Part shown: positions 34,218-42,493 of the stretch, piece by piece
Position numbering within the stretch: the first letter of the stretch is position 1
How the letters are laid out: every line of letters begins with the position of its first letter
Source: Gp6-AA40 sp036407095
GTDB lineage: Bacteria; Acidobacteriota; Vicinamibacteria; Vicinamibacterales; UBA2999
Length of the DNA: 64,000 bases
Direction of reading: 5' to 3'
NCBI GenBank assembly: GCA_036407095.1
Contig: DASWZV010000009.1
Span: 1-64,000 of the forward strand
Notes under the pieces: model-generated
The model's input: the letters and a program-made list of their open reading frames with translations, nothing else
What the model was told of the DNA's origin: nothing
Databases searched by the model: none
Translations under genes and position numbers: made by a program

Positions 34218-34783
34218 GGGTCTGCGTAGTTGTGATACCCACGGGTCTCCCAGAACCCGGGTTCGTCGTGATCGAGCAGTGTGATGCCGCGCACCCACTT
34301 CGCGCTCTTCCAGAAGTACAGATGCGGGACGAGCAACCGGGCGGGGCCACCGTGTTGCGGCTCCAGATCCTCGCCCTCGAAGCGGAACGCGATCCACGCC
34401 TGCCCGTCGATGAGATCCTCCAGCGGCACGTTGGTCGTATAACCTCCATCGGAGCGGACGAGCGCGAATGCCGCATCGTCGGCGATGCCGTCCAATAGAG
34501 TGTCGAGCGACACGCCTTCCCACATCGTGTCGTGCTTCGACCACCGCGTCACACAGTGGATGTCCGTGGTGATGCGCTGCGTCGGCAAGTCGCGAAACGT
34601 TCTCCAGCTCCAACGCTTCAGCACGGTGCTGCCGTCGTCGATCGTCAGCTCCCACTGCTCGAGAGGCACATGAGGGGTCGGACCCGCAGACAGAACCGGA
34701 AAGTCCGCTGTCAGGTACTGTCCTGGCGGCAACGTGACCTTCGGCGCAACGCGCCGACCGACGAAGCCTCGTGATTCAGCCAT
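34187..34783 (-). CDS. Sulfite-oxidase-like molybdopterin oxidoreductase
   Basis: The product is 198 residues, one Mo-cofactor domain of the SUOX fold. 'DIHCVTRWSKHDTMWEGVSL' contains the molybdenum-ligating cysteine. 'YTTNVPLEDL', 'GGPARLLVPHLYFWKSAKWV' and 'RGITLLD' are typical of this family. There is no heme domain, dimerization domain or Tat signal, so it is likely cytoplasmic and paired with the downstream flavoprotein. The natural substrate is unknown. Confidence 0.88.
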   Translation of the reverse strand: MAESRGFVGRRVAPKVTLPPGQYLTADFPVLSAGPTPHVPLEQWELTIDDGSTVLKRWSWRTFRDLPTQRITTDIHCVTRWSKHDTMWEGVSLDTLLDGIADDAAFALVRSDGGYTTNVPLEDLIDGQAWIAFRFEGEDLEPQHGGPARLLVPHLYFWKSAKWVRGITLLDHDEPGFWETRGYHNYADPWQEQRYSGD

Positions 34784-34816
34784 CGCTCCCTGCTCCTGCT
34801 AGAACGCTGCGGGTAG

Positions 34817-34832
34817 AGCAGAAGCGATGCCA
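34817..34832 (-). promoter_or_regulatory. Possible sigma-54 (-24/-12) promoter for the sulfite-oxidase-like operon
   Basis: On the minus strand TGGCATC-GCTT-CTGCT matches TGGCACG-N4-TTGCW in the essential GG and GC with correct spacing. It sits 34 bp before the start at 34783. The match is weaker than the others. The rest of the 34784-34962 gap holds no recognisable gene. Confidence 0.35.
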
Positions 34833-34962
34833 GGGTCCGCTTCGTCAGCAACTCCCGTGAAGCCGCATGAACGTTGCGTCATCGAGACCTCATTTCGACG
34901 CGGTGACAACCATTCGACACGGGCTCGAGTGGCGCAGTCTCGTAGCGTTTGCGCGATCGGCC

Positions 34963-35883
34963 TCATCGGAATGATCCGACTTCTCGCGCCTGGGCACTGC
35001 CCACCGCTTTCATCCAGCCAGCGATCGCCCGCCCGATCTCGTCCGGCGAATCTTCCTGAATGAAATGGATTCCCGCGACCGTCACCTCGGTCTGCGCTGG
35101 CCACGCACGGGCGGTCTCGAGATTCGCGCCGCCGGCGAGAAGCGCGCCGGGCTCGGCGTTCAGAAACAGTTTGGGCACGTCGCTCGTCGCCAACCAGTCG
35201 GCGTAATCGGCCACTATCGCAGTCACGTCGGCGGGGTCGCCGTCGATGGGTATCTCCCGGGGCCACGTCAGCGTCGGCCGTCGCGCCTCGCCGGGCGTGG
35301 CGAATGGCCGTCGGTACTCAGCCATCTCCTTGGCGGAGAGCGTGCGCAGGATGGCCCCAGGCAGGATCTTCTCGATGAAGAAGTTGTCTTGCAGGACCAT
35401 CACTTCGCCGGCCTCGGAACGCAGCGCCTGCAAGAGTGGACGCATGTTCATGTTGTCCCAGTGGTCCCAGCCCTGTGGCCGCACGATCGCTTCCATGTAC
35501 GCGATGCCGTTCACAGCCTCGCGGTGGCGGTTGGCCCAATCGAAGCCGAGGGCCGAGCCCCAGTCATGGACCACGAAGGTGACTCGCTCGCGCACATCCA
35601 AGGACTCGAGCAGGGCGTCGAGGTAGCGGCGATGCTCGACGAATCGATACGAGCGCGGGCCGCTGTCAGGCAGCTTGTCTGAATCGCCCATGCCGATCAG
35701 GTCCGGGGCGATGCAGCGGCCTCGTCGCTGCAGGTGTGGCAGCACGTTGCGCCAGAGGTACGACGACGTGGGATTGCCGTGAAGCAGCACGATGGGATCG
35801 CCCTCTCCCACCTCCACATACGCCATCTCGCGGTCGAAGATCCGCCGCCGCTGCTTTTGGTACGGAAACGCTGCAGAGATCAT
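34963..35883 (-). CDS. Haloalkane dehalogenase
   Basis: The product is 306 residues of subfamily II (DhaA/LinB) type. 'LLHGNPTSSYLWRNVLPHL' has the halide-binding Asn, and 'FVVHDWGSALGFDWANRH' has the nucleophile Asp followed by the halide-binding Trp. 'KLFLNAEPG' has the catalytic Glu and 'AGIHFIQEDSP' the catalytic His. All five key residues are present, so hydrolysis of a carbon-halogen bond is expected. The ATG at 35883 with AGGAGGAG upstream is the proper start. Confidence 0.93.
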   Translation of the reverse strand: MISAAFPYQKQRRRIFDREMAYVEVGEGDPIVLLHGNPTSSYLWRNVLPHLQRRGRCIAPDLIGMGDSDKLPDSGPRSYRFVEHRRYLDALLESLDVRERVTFVVHDWGSALGFDWANRHREAVNGIAYMEAIVRPQGWDHWDNMNMRPLLQALRSEAGEVMVLQDNFFIEKILPGAILRTLSAKEMAEYRRPFATPGEARRPTLTWPREIPIDGDPADVTAIVADYADWLATSDVPKLFLNAEPGALLAGGANLETARAWPAQTEVTVAGIHFIQEDSPDEIGRAIAGWMKAVGSAQAREVGSFR

Positions 35884-35927
35884 CTTGGCCTCTCCTCCTG
35901 CCTGATCCAATAACTGCCCGAGGATCG

Positions 35928-35943
35928 AGCACGAGAAGTGCCA
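35928..35943 (-). promoter_or_regulatory. Sigma-54 (-24/-12) promoter upstream of haloalkane dehalogenase
   Basis: On the minus strand TGGCACT-TCTC-GTGCT matches TGGCACG-N4-TTGCW at all but two positions. The expected start of transcription (about 35917) lies 34 nt before the ATG, with the ribosome site between. The divergent P460 gene has a weaker TGGC-N10-GC element at 36114-36129. Confidence 0.55.
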
Positions 35944-36157
35944 CATCGTGTGCGCGGCTCTGGCCGCGTACTGCGGCGACGCTTCAGAGCGGCGACAGCA
36001 TAACGACACCGAGTCGACCAATTGACTCGCGTTTGCATCGAGCGATGCGCGACATCACCGTCGATCTGCTGATCTCGCGAAGTATTCCAGCGAACAAAGA
36101 CGTGCATCGACGTTGGCCTCGCGCGTGCAGTGATGCCGGACGAAAGGCAACGCCACG

Positions 36158-36709
36158 ATGACATCTCGCCATTCGGTCCTCGCTCTCACGCTTGCGCTGC
36201 TGGCGGCGTTTCTGGGGGTGACGATCGGTCGCGCTCAGGACGATCTCGATCTCGTCGACGCCAAAGGAAACATCCGCAAGCCGCCCGATTATCAGGATCG
36301 CTACCAGACGCTCGGTGTGTATACGGTGCTCGATCCCAAGAGTAACGAGATGCATTACACGTATGCGTCGCCAGGGACGGCAGAGTTCTATCGCAAGAAC
36401 AAACGGTTCGCCGATGGAACAGTCCTCGTGAAAGAAGTCTTTGCGACCAGTCATGCACCACTCACGACCGGGGATGCCCACTGGGCGGCGAACACCAAGG
36501 TCTGGTTCGTGATGATCAAGGACAACAAGGGCCGCTACCCTGGCAATCCACTCTGGGGCAACGGGTGGGGCTGGGCGCTCTTCAAATCCGATGCGCCCGA
36601 CACGCAGGTCGCCACCGACTTCAAGAAAGACTGCCTCGGCTGCCACATACCTGCACAGCAAACCGACTGGGTGTACGTCAGCGGCTATCCAGTTCTCGGC
36701 GCGAAGTGA
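36158..36709 (+). CDS. Cytochrome P460-family protein
   Basis: The product is 183 residues. A signal peptide ends near IGRAQ. The fold has 'YQDRYQTLGVYTVLD', 'FADGTVLVKEVF', 'GWGWALF' and the single heme motif CLGCH, after which the chain ends with 'DWVYVSGYP'. P460 cytochromes are periplasmic; known members oxidize hydroxylamine or detoxify nitrogen oxides using a heme cross-linked to lysine, but many homologues are untested. A second P460 gene follows after 48 bp. Confidence 0.87.
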   Translation: MTSRHSVLALTLALLAAFLGVTIGRAQDDLDLVDAKGNIRKPPDYQDRYQTLGVYTVLDPKSNEMHYTYASPGTAEFYRKNKRFADGTVLVKEVFATSHAPLTTGDAHWAANTKVWFVMIKDNKGRYPGNPLWGNGWGWALFKSDAPDTQVATDFKKDCLGCHIPAQQTDWVYVSGYPVLGAK

Positions 36710-36757
36710 GCAGCAGCCGTGTACGGAACCGCGTTCGCACATTCAAGGAGGTTTCCG

Positions 36758-37360
36758 ATGCGTAAATATCTGCTCTTCCCGATCGCTGGAATGGCATTGA
36801 TCGGTGCGGGCGTCTGGCCGCGCACGACCGCGGTCGCCGCACAAGCTCAGGGTTCGACCGCGGTCTTTCTGCCTGACGGCAAGGTGAAACTGCCGACGGG
36901 CTTCCGCAAATGGGTGTTCGTGGGCGCGCCGTTGACACCGAACGGTCTCAACAACGGCATGGCGGGATTTCCGGAATATCACAACGTCTACGTAGAGCAG
37001 AAGAACGTCGATGCCTATCTGAAGAGCGGAGTGTTCCCCGAAGGCACAGTCATCGTGAAGGAGCTCACGCGCCTGCTCAATCCGATGTTTCCAGATGGTT
37101 CTCGCACGGAGCCGTCCGGACGCGGATTCTTCAATGGCGAGTTCAATGGGATCGACATGACGGTGAAGGACAGCAAGCGATTCCCCAAGAGCAACGGATG
37201 GGGCTTCTTCACCTTCGGCCACCATCCGTTGCCGTACGACGAGACTGCGGCGGAGGCGCCGATCGGCCAGTGCGGCGGCTGTCACGTCGCCAACGTCGCG
37301 AAGACCGATATGACCTGGATTCAGTTCTATCCGCTGCTTCGCGACAAAGCCGGCTACTAG
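36758..37360 (+). CDS. Cytochrome P460-family protein, second copy
   Basis: The product is 200 residues. It has a signal peptide (ending near AVAAQA), 'GFRKWVFVGAPLTPNG', 'FPEYHNVYVEQKNVDAYLKS', 'FPEGTVIVKEL', 'GWGFFTFG' and heme motif CGGCH, ending 'WIQFYPLLRDKAGY'. It is divergent from the first copy, so the pair may have different roles. AAGGAGG precedes the ATG at 36758. Confidence 0.88.
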   Translation: MRKYLLFPIAGMALIGAGVWPRTTAVAAQAQGSTAVFLPDGKVKLPTGFRKWVFVGAPLTPNGLNNGMAGFPEYHNVYVEQKNVDAYLKSGVFPEGTVIVKELTRLLNPMFPDGSRTEPSGRGFFNGEFNGIDMTVKDSKRFPKSNGWGFFTFGHHPLPYDETAAEAPIGQCGGCHVANVAKTDMTWIQFYPLLRDKAGY

Positions 37361-37440
37361 GGCTGAACGCACTTGTGATGAGCACGGTATCCACGCTGGC
37401 CCATGCGGTCAGGACTGCGACCCAGAGGAGGACACGGACC

Positions 37441-38715
37441 ATGGCGGAAATGAAGATGTCGAAGGACACGATGGCGCCGAATGGACAAGGCGGACATCTC
37501 TACATGCAAACGAACGAGAACCGAAATGTCATCGTCCACTATCGGTGGTCGGCAAACGGCGCGCTCACCGAAATCGAACGCGTCGCCACTGGCGGCGCCG
37601 GTTCCGGAACGTTCAAGCCGATCAGCGGCCAGGACAGCGCACCGAACTCGTTCGAAGGTGCGGGCAGCGTCATCCTCTCGCCGGATCGACGATTTCTCTT
37701 TGCGACAAACGGCGGCGACAATTCCGTCTCCAGCTTCAGTGTCGACAAGAACGGCCGGCCCATTCTGCTGGATGTCAAGCCGACGGGGAACGCCGTCATG
37801 GAAAAAAGCGGCACGGCCAAATCACTGGTCTATGCCCCGTCGAAGGGGATCCTGTACGTGCTGCACTCGTTCGGCCCAGACCATCTCCGTCTGATGTCGG
37901 TCTATGGGGAAGGAAAGCTCAATCCCCGCCCTGAGCGATACACCACGAATACGAATGACAAAACCGACCGCGTGCCGACGATGGCCGTGGTCTCGCCGGA
38001 TGGGAAGTTCCTCCTGGTCGGCACCACGTTCGATCGGCCGATCGCTCACACGGGCCTGTATCCAGACGGCTCACCGATTCTCTGGGTCCAGCAGCCAGAC
38101 GGCAGCTTCAAGGTGATCGCGTCGAATGCGCCGGACCCCGACGGCCTCGTCGTATTTCCGATCAACAAGGATGGCACGCTCGGGCAGGCGTCGTTCCAGG
38201 ACGGGAAGGGGGCCTCTCCTTTCTACATCGCCTTCCTCCACGGCCGGCCGGATACCTTCGTTCTCGGATATGCCGTCGGCGACGGGTGCGCCCTGGGGAC
38301 CATCGATGGAGACGGGACGCTCAGCATCGGTCCGCTCGTGAAAATCGACACGAGCGCGGGCCTGCCGTCGGAGTTGTGCTGGCTCGCCGTCTCCCCGGAC
38401 GATCGATTCGTGTTCGCGACGAACTTCGGGTACAGCAACGTCAGCAGCTTCGCCCTCAACGGCACCAGGCTCTCCATCGCGAAGGATCCGGCATGCGCGA
38501 GAGTTCCTGGCGATGGCACTGCCAGAGGTCTCAACACAACCGTCACGAGTGGGCCGAGCGACAACTGGCTCTCGCCGGACGGGGCGTACCTGTATCAGAT
38601 CTACGGGAACGCCTCGAAACTCGTCGGCTACGCCACCGATTCGGACGGCTCGTTGCGCGAGGTCACCAGCGTCGCGATCCCATACAACAGCCCGCAGGGC
38701 CTGGCGGGATTCTGA
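37441..38715 (+). CDS. Lactonase-family seven-bladed beta-propeller protein
   Basis: The product is 424 residues without a signal peptide. Repeated blades with 'LSPDRRFLFATNGGDNSVSS', 'VSPDGKFLLVGT' and 'VSPDDRFVFATNFGYSNVSS' match the 6-phosphogluconolactonase/YVTN type. Function may be a lactonase or unknown. AGGAGG lies 10 nt before the ATG at 37441, so longer upstream frames are rejected. It ends exactly at the ureD start. Confidence 0.83.
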   Translation: MAEMKMSKDTMAPNGQGGHLYMQTNENRNVIVHYRWSANGALTEIERVATGGAGSGTFKPISGQDSAPNSFEGAGSVILSPDRRFLFATNGGDNSVSSFSVDKNGRPILLDVKPTGNAVMEKSGTAKSLVYAPSKGILYVLHSFGPDHLRLMSVYGEGKLNPRPERYTTNTNDKTDRVPTMAVVSPDGKFLLVGTTFDRPIAHTGLYPDGSPILWVQQPDGSFKVIASNAPDPDGLVVFPINKDGTLGQASFQDGKGASPFYIAFLHGRPDTFVLGYAVGDGCALGTIDGDGTLSIGPLVKIDTSAGLPSELCWLAVSPDDRFVFATNFGYSNVSSFALNGTRLSIAKDPACARVPGDGTARGLNTTVTSGPSDNWLSPDGAYLYQIYGNASKLVGYATDSDGSLREVTSVAIPYNSPQGLAGF

Positions 38716-39573
38716 TTGCACGAGCGACATGCGGCGCGGTCGTCAGACACAGACCTTCAGCGGTCGGTCGGATCCTGCCGCATCGTTCTGAAAGGGTCGA
38801 CGCGAGGGAATCAGATCGTGGATGTCTTTCAACGTTCTCCGATTCGGGTCATGTTTCCGCAGATGGGACAGACACGTTTCAACGAGGCTGTGCTCATTAA
38901 CACCGCGGGTGGTGTGGCCGGCGGCGATCGACTCGCCACTGACGTGACTGCGCATGACGGCGCGTGCATGACGGTGACTTCGCAGACCGCTGAACGAATC
39001 TATCGCGCGCTCGATGAGCCCGCGCGCATTTCCACGGTGCTGACCGTCTGCAGGTCAGCGAAGCTCGCGTGGTGCCCGCAGGAGACGATCGTGTTCGATC
39101 GAGCGCGCGTCAGGCGTCAGACGCACATCGCCGTGTCATCCGGCGCAGAAGTGCTCGCGCTCGAGTGGATGGTGCTCGGGCGAGCGGCGCGCGGCGAGAG
39201 GGTCGCGAGTGGAGAGCTCGTCGACAGCTGGCGAGTGGAGAAGGACGGGAGACTCGTCTGGGCGGACAGCCTGCGGATCACCGATGATCTGTTTCCGCAC
39301 ATTCACCGCAGCGCGCTGCTGGCGGATTGCACCGCCGTCGCAACGCTCGTGTTCTGCGGAACGGATCTGGAGCAGCGGCTGCAGTGTCTGCGCGATTCCA
39401 TCGTGTCTCTGACGTGCCACGCCGCCGCCACGAGAGTTGGCGGCGTGATCATCGCTCGGTTGGCGGCGACCGCGCCTTCCACGCTGCGAGCCGGATTGCG
39501 GACCGTTCTCGAGCAGTTCGATCACGCGTGGCGCCCGGGTCCGTTCGGCGTCCCGAAGATGTGGTCGTGCTGA
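38716..39573 (+). CDS. ureD: Urease accessory protein UreD
   Basis: The product is 285 residues from a TTG that directly abuts the lactonase stop. It has 'VFQRSPIRVMFPQ', 'VLINTAGGVAGGDRL', 'TSQTAERIYRAL', 'PQETIVFDRARV' and 'EWMVLGRAARGE', all typical of UreD. The protein binds apo-urease and forms the UreDFG nickel-insertion complex. No better start is in frame before residue 46. It is the first gene of the urease operon. Confidence 0.92.
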   Translation: MHERHAARSSDTDLQRSVGSCRIVLKGSTRGNQIVDVFQRSPIRVMFPQMGQTRFNEAVLINTAGGVAGGDRLATDVTAHDGACMTVTSQTAERIYRALDEPARISTVLTVCRSAKLAWCPQETIVFDRARVRRQTHIAVSSGAEVLALEWMVLGRAARGERVASGELVDSWRVEKDGRLVWADSLRITDDLFPHIHRSALLADCTAVATLVFCGTDLEQRLQCLRDSIVSLTCHAAATRVGGVIIARLAATAPSTLRAGLRTVLEQFDHAWRPGPFGVPKMWSC

Positions 39574-39597
39574 AGCCACCGACCGCGAGCGACGAAG

Positions 39598-39900
39598 ATG
39601 AATCTCACACCGCGCGAAAAGGACAAGTTGATGGTGGCACTCGCGGCGCTCGTTGCTCGAGGGCGGCTCGCACGAGGTCTGAAACTGAATTATCCGGAAA
39701 GCATCGCGCTGATCACCGACCTCGTGCTGGAAGGTGCGCGGGAGGGGAAGTCGGTCGCAGACCTCATGGCCGAAGGTGGCAGAGCGCTGACGCGCGATCA
39801 GGTCATGGGTGGCATCGCCGAGATGATCGAGGAGATCGAAGTGGAAGCGACGTTCCCCGACGGAACCAAACTCGTCACCGTTCACAACCCTATTCGTTGA
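39598..39900 (+). CDS. ureA: Urease subunit gamma
   Basis: The product is 100 residues with the classic 'MNLTPREKDKLMVALAALVA', 'GLKLNYPESIALI', 'VADLMAEGG' and 'VEATFPDGTKLVTVHNPI'. It is the smallest structural subunit of a three-subunit bacterial urease. It lies 24 bp after ureD; the HupE/UreJ gene follows. Confidence 0.96.
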   Translation: MNLTPREKDKLMVALAALVARGRLARGLKLNYPESIALITDLVLEGAREGKSVADLMAEGGRALTRDQVMGGIAEMIEEIEVEATFPDGTKLVTVHNPIR

Positions 39901-39907
39901 GGAGTCG

Positions 39908-40423
39908 ATGATGCCTGAATATGCCGCTTCGTTCGTCTCGGGATTTGCTCATCCGCTTCACGGAGCGGACCACGTGGTCGCCATGCTCGCGGTCGGTGTC
40001 TGGGGTGCGCTCATGGGCGGTCGCGCCATTCGGATGTGGCCGATTGCGTTCGTGGCGACCATGTTGGTTGGTTTCGCAAGTGCCGCGGCGGGTATTGCTG
40101 TTCCACTCGTGGAGCCTGCGATCTTGTCGTCGATTGTCGTCCTCGGCCTTCTCATCGCATTCGGCGCGCGGGCTCCGCTCCGGCTGGGCGCCGCGATCAT
40201 CGGGCTGTTTGCGTTCTTCCACGGCCACGCTCACGGTGTCGAGGCCGCGGCAGCGAGTGCGACCGCCTACGCAGTGGGACTGATGGTCGCGACCGGCGCA
40301 CTCCACACAGCGGGCATCGGGCTGTGCCGTCTCGCAGGAGGCTCGATGCCGAGCGTCGTGTTACGCGCGGCTGGCGCGGTGGCCACGTTCGGCGGCCTGA
40401 TCGCAATGGGGGCGCTGGCGTGA
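39908..40423 (+). CDS. HupE/UreJ-family membrane protein, likely nickel permease
   Basis: The product is 171 residues with about six hydrophobic segments. The start has the metal-binding 'FAHPLHGADHVVAMLAVGVW' (HP...H..DH) and there is 'LFAFFHGHAHGVE' further on. The family moves nickel or cobalt for urease and hydrogenase. It lies between ureA and ureB, overlaps ureB by 4 bp, and has no cleavable signal peptide. Confidence 0.9.
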   Translation: MMPEYAASFVSGFAHPLHGADHVVAMLAVGVWGALMGGRAIRMWPIAFVATMLVGFASAAAGIAVPLVEPAILSSIVVLGLLIAFGARAPLRLGAAIIGLFAFFHGHAHGVEAAAASATAYAVGLMVATGALHTAGIGLCRLAGGSMPSVVLRAAGAVATFGGLIAMGALA

Positions 40424-40728
40424 TCCCTGGGGAACTTCTTCCGGCAGCCGGCGAGATTCTCCTGAATGCGGACGGAGCGACCATCGTGCTCACGGTAGCG
40501 AACACTGGCGACCGGCCGATCCAGGTCGGCAGTCACTTTCACTTCGCCGAGACGAACGCCGCGCTGGCGTTCGATCGGCACGCAGCACTCGGATCTCGCC
40601 TCGACATCCCCGCGGGGACGGCAGTGCGGTTCGAGCCGGGCCAGTCCCGCGAGGTGCGGCTCGTCGCGTATGGCGGCGCGCGACTCGTGATCGGATTCAA
40701 CCAGCAGGTGATGGGCGCCTTACCGTAG
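40420..40728 (+). CDS. ureB: Urease subunit beta
   Basis: The product is 102 residues from a GTG. It has 'IPGELLPAAGEILLNADG', 'ANTGDRPIQVGSHFHFAETN', 'LDIPAGTAVRFEPGQ' and 'GFNQQVMG', all conserved. Its start overlaps the HupE/UreJ stop by 4 bp. It is followed by a hairpin and ureC. Confidence 0.96.
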   Translation: MIPGELLPAAGEILLNADGATIVLTVANTGDRPIQVGSHFHFAETNAALAFDRHAALGSRLDIPAGTAVRFEPGQSREVRLVAYGGARLVIGFNQQVMGALP

Positions 40729-40729
40729 G

Positions 40730-40751
40730 GCCGGGTCCTTTCGGACCCGGC
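40730..40751. repeat. Hairpin repeat between ureB and ureC
   Basis: GCCGGGTCC-TTTC-GGACCCGGC is a perfect 9-bp stem, preceded by CGTAG (the ureB stop TAG). It has the same plan as the other TTTC hairpins. It could tune relative levels of ureB and ureC. Confidence 0.5.
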
Positions 40752-40788
40752 GGCGCCGACAAGTCTGAGAGACGTCGAAGAGGTCGCA

Positions 40789-42492
40789 ATGCCACATGAA
40801 ATCAGCCGCGCGGCGTACGCACAGATGTTCGGCCCGACAGTCGGCGACAGGGTGCGTCTCGCGGACACCGACCTCTTTATCGAAGTGGAGAAGGACTTCA
40901 CGACCTACGGCGAGGAAGTGAAATTCGGCGGCGGAAAAGTCATCCGCGACGGCATGGGACAGTCGCAGCGCGCGCGAATCGACGGCGCGGTCGACACTGT
41001 GATCACGAATGCGTTGATCCTCGATCACTGGGGAATCGTGAAGGCCGACATCGCCATCAAGGACGGCCGGATCGCAGCGATCGGTAAAGCGGGCAATCCA
41101 GACGTCCAGCCGAAGGTCACCATCATCATCGGACCAGGCACCGAGGTCATCGCCGGCGAAGGGAAGATCGTCACAGCGGGCGGTATCGACGTGCATGTGC
41201 ATTTCATCTGCCCGCAGCAAATCGACGAAGCGCTGTTTGCCGGAATGACGACGTTGATGGGCGGAGGGACCGGGCCGGCCACAGGCACCAATGCGACCAC
41301 GTGCACGCCAGGCTCCTGGCACATTCACCGGATGCTGCAGTCGGCGGATGCGTTCCCTGTGAATCTCGGCTTCTTCGCCAAAGGCAACGCCAGCACTGCT
41401 GCCGGCCTGGTGGAGCAGATCGCGGCAGGCGCGTGCGGCTTCAAACTCCACGAGGACTGGGGTGCGACGCCGTCAGCGATCGATTGCTGCCTGTCGGTCG
41501 CCGACGATCTGGATGTTCAGGTGTTGATTCACACCGACTCCCTCAACGAGAGCGGCTTCGTCGGCGACACGATCGCCGCCTTCAAGAACCGGACGATTCA
41601 CGCGTTTCACGCGGAGGGTGCCGGCGGCGGCCACGCCCCCGACATCATCAGGGTGTGTGGTGAGCCCAACGTCATCCCCTCGTCGACGACGCCAACGCGG
41701 CCCTACACGATCAACACGGTAGACGAAGCGCTCGACATGGTGATGGTGACGCATCACCTCGATCGCCGCATCCCCGAGGACGTGGCGTTCGCGGACAGTC
41801 GTATCCGCAAGGAGACGATCGCCGCCGAAGACATCCTGCACGACCTCGGCGCGCTGTCCATCGTGTCGTCGGACAGCCAGGCGATGGGCCGGATCGGTGA
41901 AGTGATCACTCGCACGTGGCAGACCGCCCACAAGATGAAGCAGCAGTTCGGCCGGCTCGCGGATGAATGCGGGGAGAACGACAACGTCAGGGTGCGACGC
42001 TACGTGGCGAAATACACGATCAATCCGGCCATCGCTCAAGGCATATCCACTCACGTCGGCTCGGTCGAGATCGGCAAGCTGGCCGATCTCTGCATCTGGG
42101 CCCCGGCCTTCTTCGGCGTGAAGCCGGAGCTGGTGCTGAAAGGCGGCGTCATTGCCGCCGCTGTGATGGGCGACCCCAACGCCTCGATTCCGACCCCTCA
42201 GCCGGAGTACAGCAGGCCCATGTTTGGTGCGTACGGAGGTCTCGTCGCCGAGAGCTCGGTGACATTTGTGAGCCAGGTAGGCGTGGAAACGTGCCGGGCG
42301 CTCGGACTTGCGAAGCGGCTCGTGCCCGTCGCCGACACGCGGCGTATCGGGAAGCAGTCGATGATCCTGAACGGCGCGACGCCCCGCATAGAGGTTGACC
42401 CGGAGACCTACGAAGTACGAGCCGATGGCCGACTGCTCACCTGTGAACCCGCGTCGGTGCTGCCCATGGCACAACGCTACTTCCTGTATTGA
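40789..42492 (+). CDS. ureC: Urease subunit alpha (catalytic)
   Basis: The product is 567 residues. Nickel ligands are present: H136 and H138 ('VHVHF'), the carbamylated lysine K219 ('GFKLHEDWG'), H248 ('LIHTDSLNESG'), H274 ('HAFHAEGAGGGH') and the late Asp ('VSSDSQAMGRIGEV'). In the mobile flap the usual cysteine of 'VCHHL' is replaced by threonine (T321, 'VTHHLDRRIPEDVA'). The enzyme hydrolyses urea to ammonia and carbamate. All other key residues are kept, so activity is expected. Confidence 0.97.
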   Translation: MPHEISRAAYAQMFGPTVGDRVRLADTDLFIEVEKDFTTYGEEVKFGGGKVIRDGMGQSQRARIDGAVDTVITNALILDHWGIVKADIAIKDGRIAAIGKAGNPDVQPKVTIIIGPGTEVIAGEGKIVTAGGIDVHVHFICPQQIDEALFAGMTTLMGGGTGPATGTNATTCTPGSWHIHRMLQSADAFPVNLGFFAKGNASTAAGLVEQIAAGACGFKLHEDWGATPSAIDCCLSVADDLDVQVLIHTDSLNESGFVGDTIAAFKNRTIHAFHAEGAGGGHAPDIIRVCGEPNVIPSSTTPTRPYTINTVDEALDMVMVTHHLDRRIPEDVAFADSRIRKETIAAEDILHDLGALSIVSSDSQAMGRIGEVITRTWQTAHKMKQQFGRLADECGENDNVRVRRYVAKYTINPAIAQGISTHVGSVEIGKLADLCIWAPAFFGVKPELVLKGGVIAAAVMGDPNASIPTPQPEYSRPMFGAYGGLVAESSVTFVSQVGVETCRALGLAKRLVPVADTRRIGKQSMILNGATPRIEVDPETYEVRADGRLLTCEPASVLPMAQRYFLY

Positions 42493-42493
42493 T

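Noticed and set aside
34218..34655. Upstream extension of the flavoprotein
   Set aside because: It shadows the sulfite-oxidase-like gene; composition is Arg/His-rich without the fold's motifs.
34799..35266. Minus-strand frame of 155 codons between sulfite oxidase and dehalogenase
   Set aside because: Most of it shadows the dehalogenase gene; the last 27 codons alone give no recognisable peptide.
36910..37440. Upstream extension of the propeller protein
   Set aside because: It lies out of frame over the second P460 gene; a ribosome site precedes the ATG at 37441.
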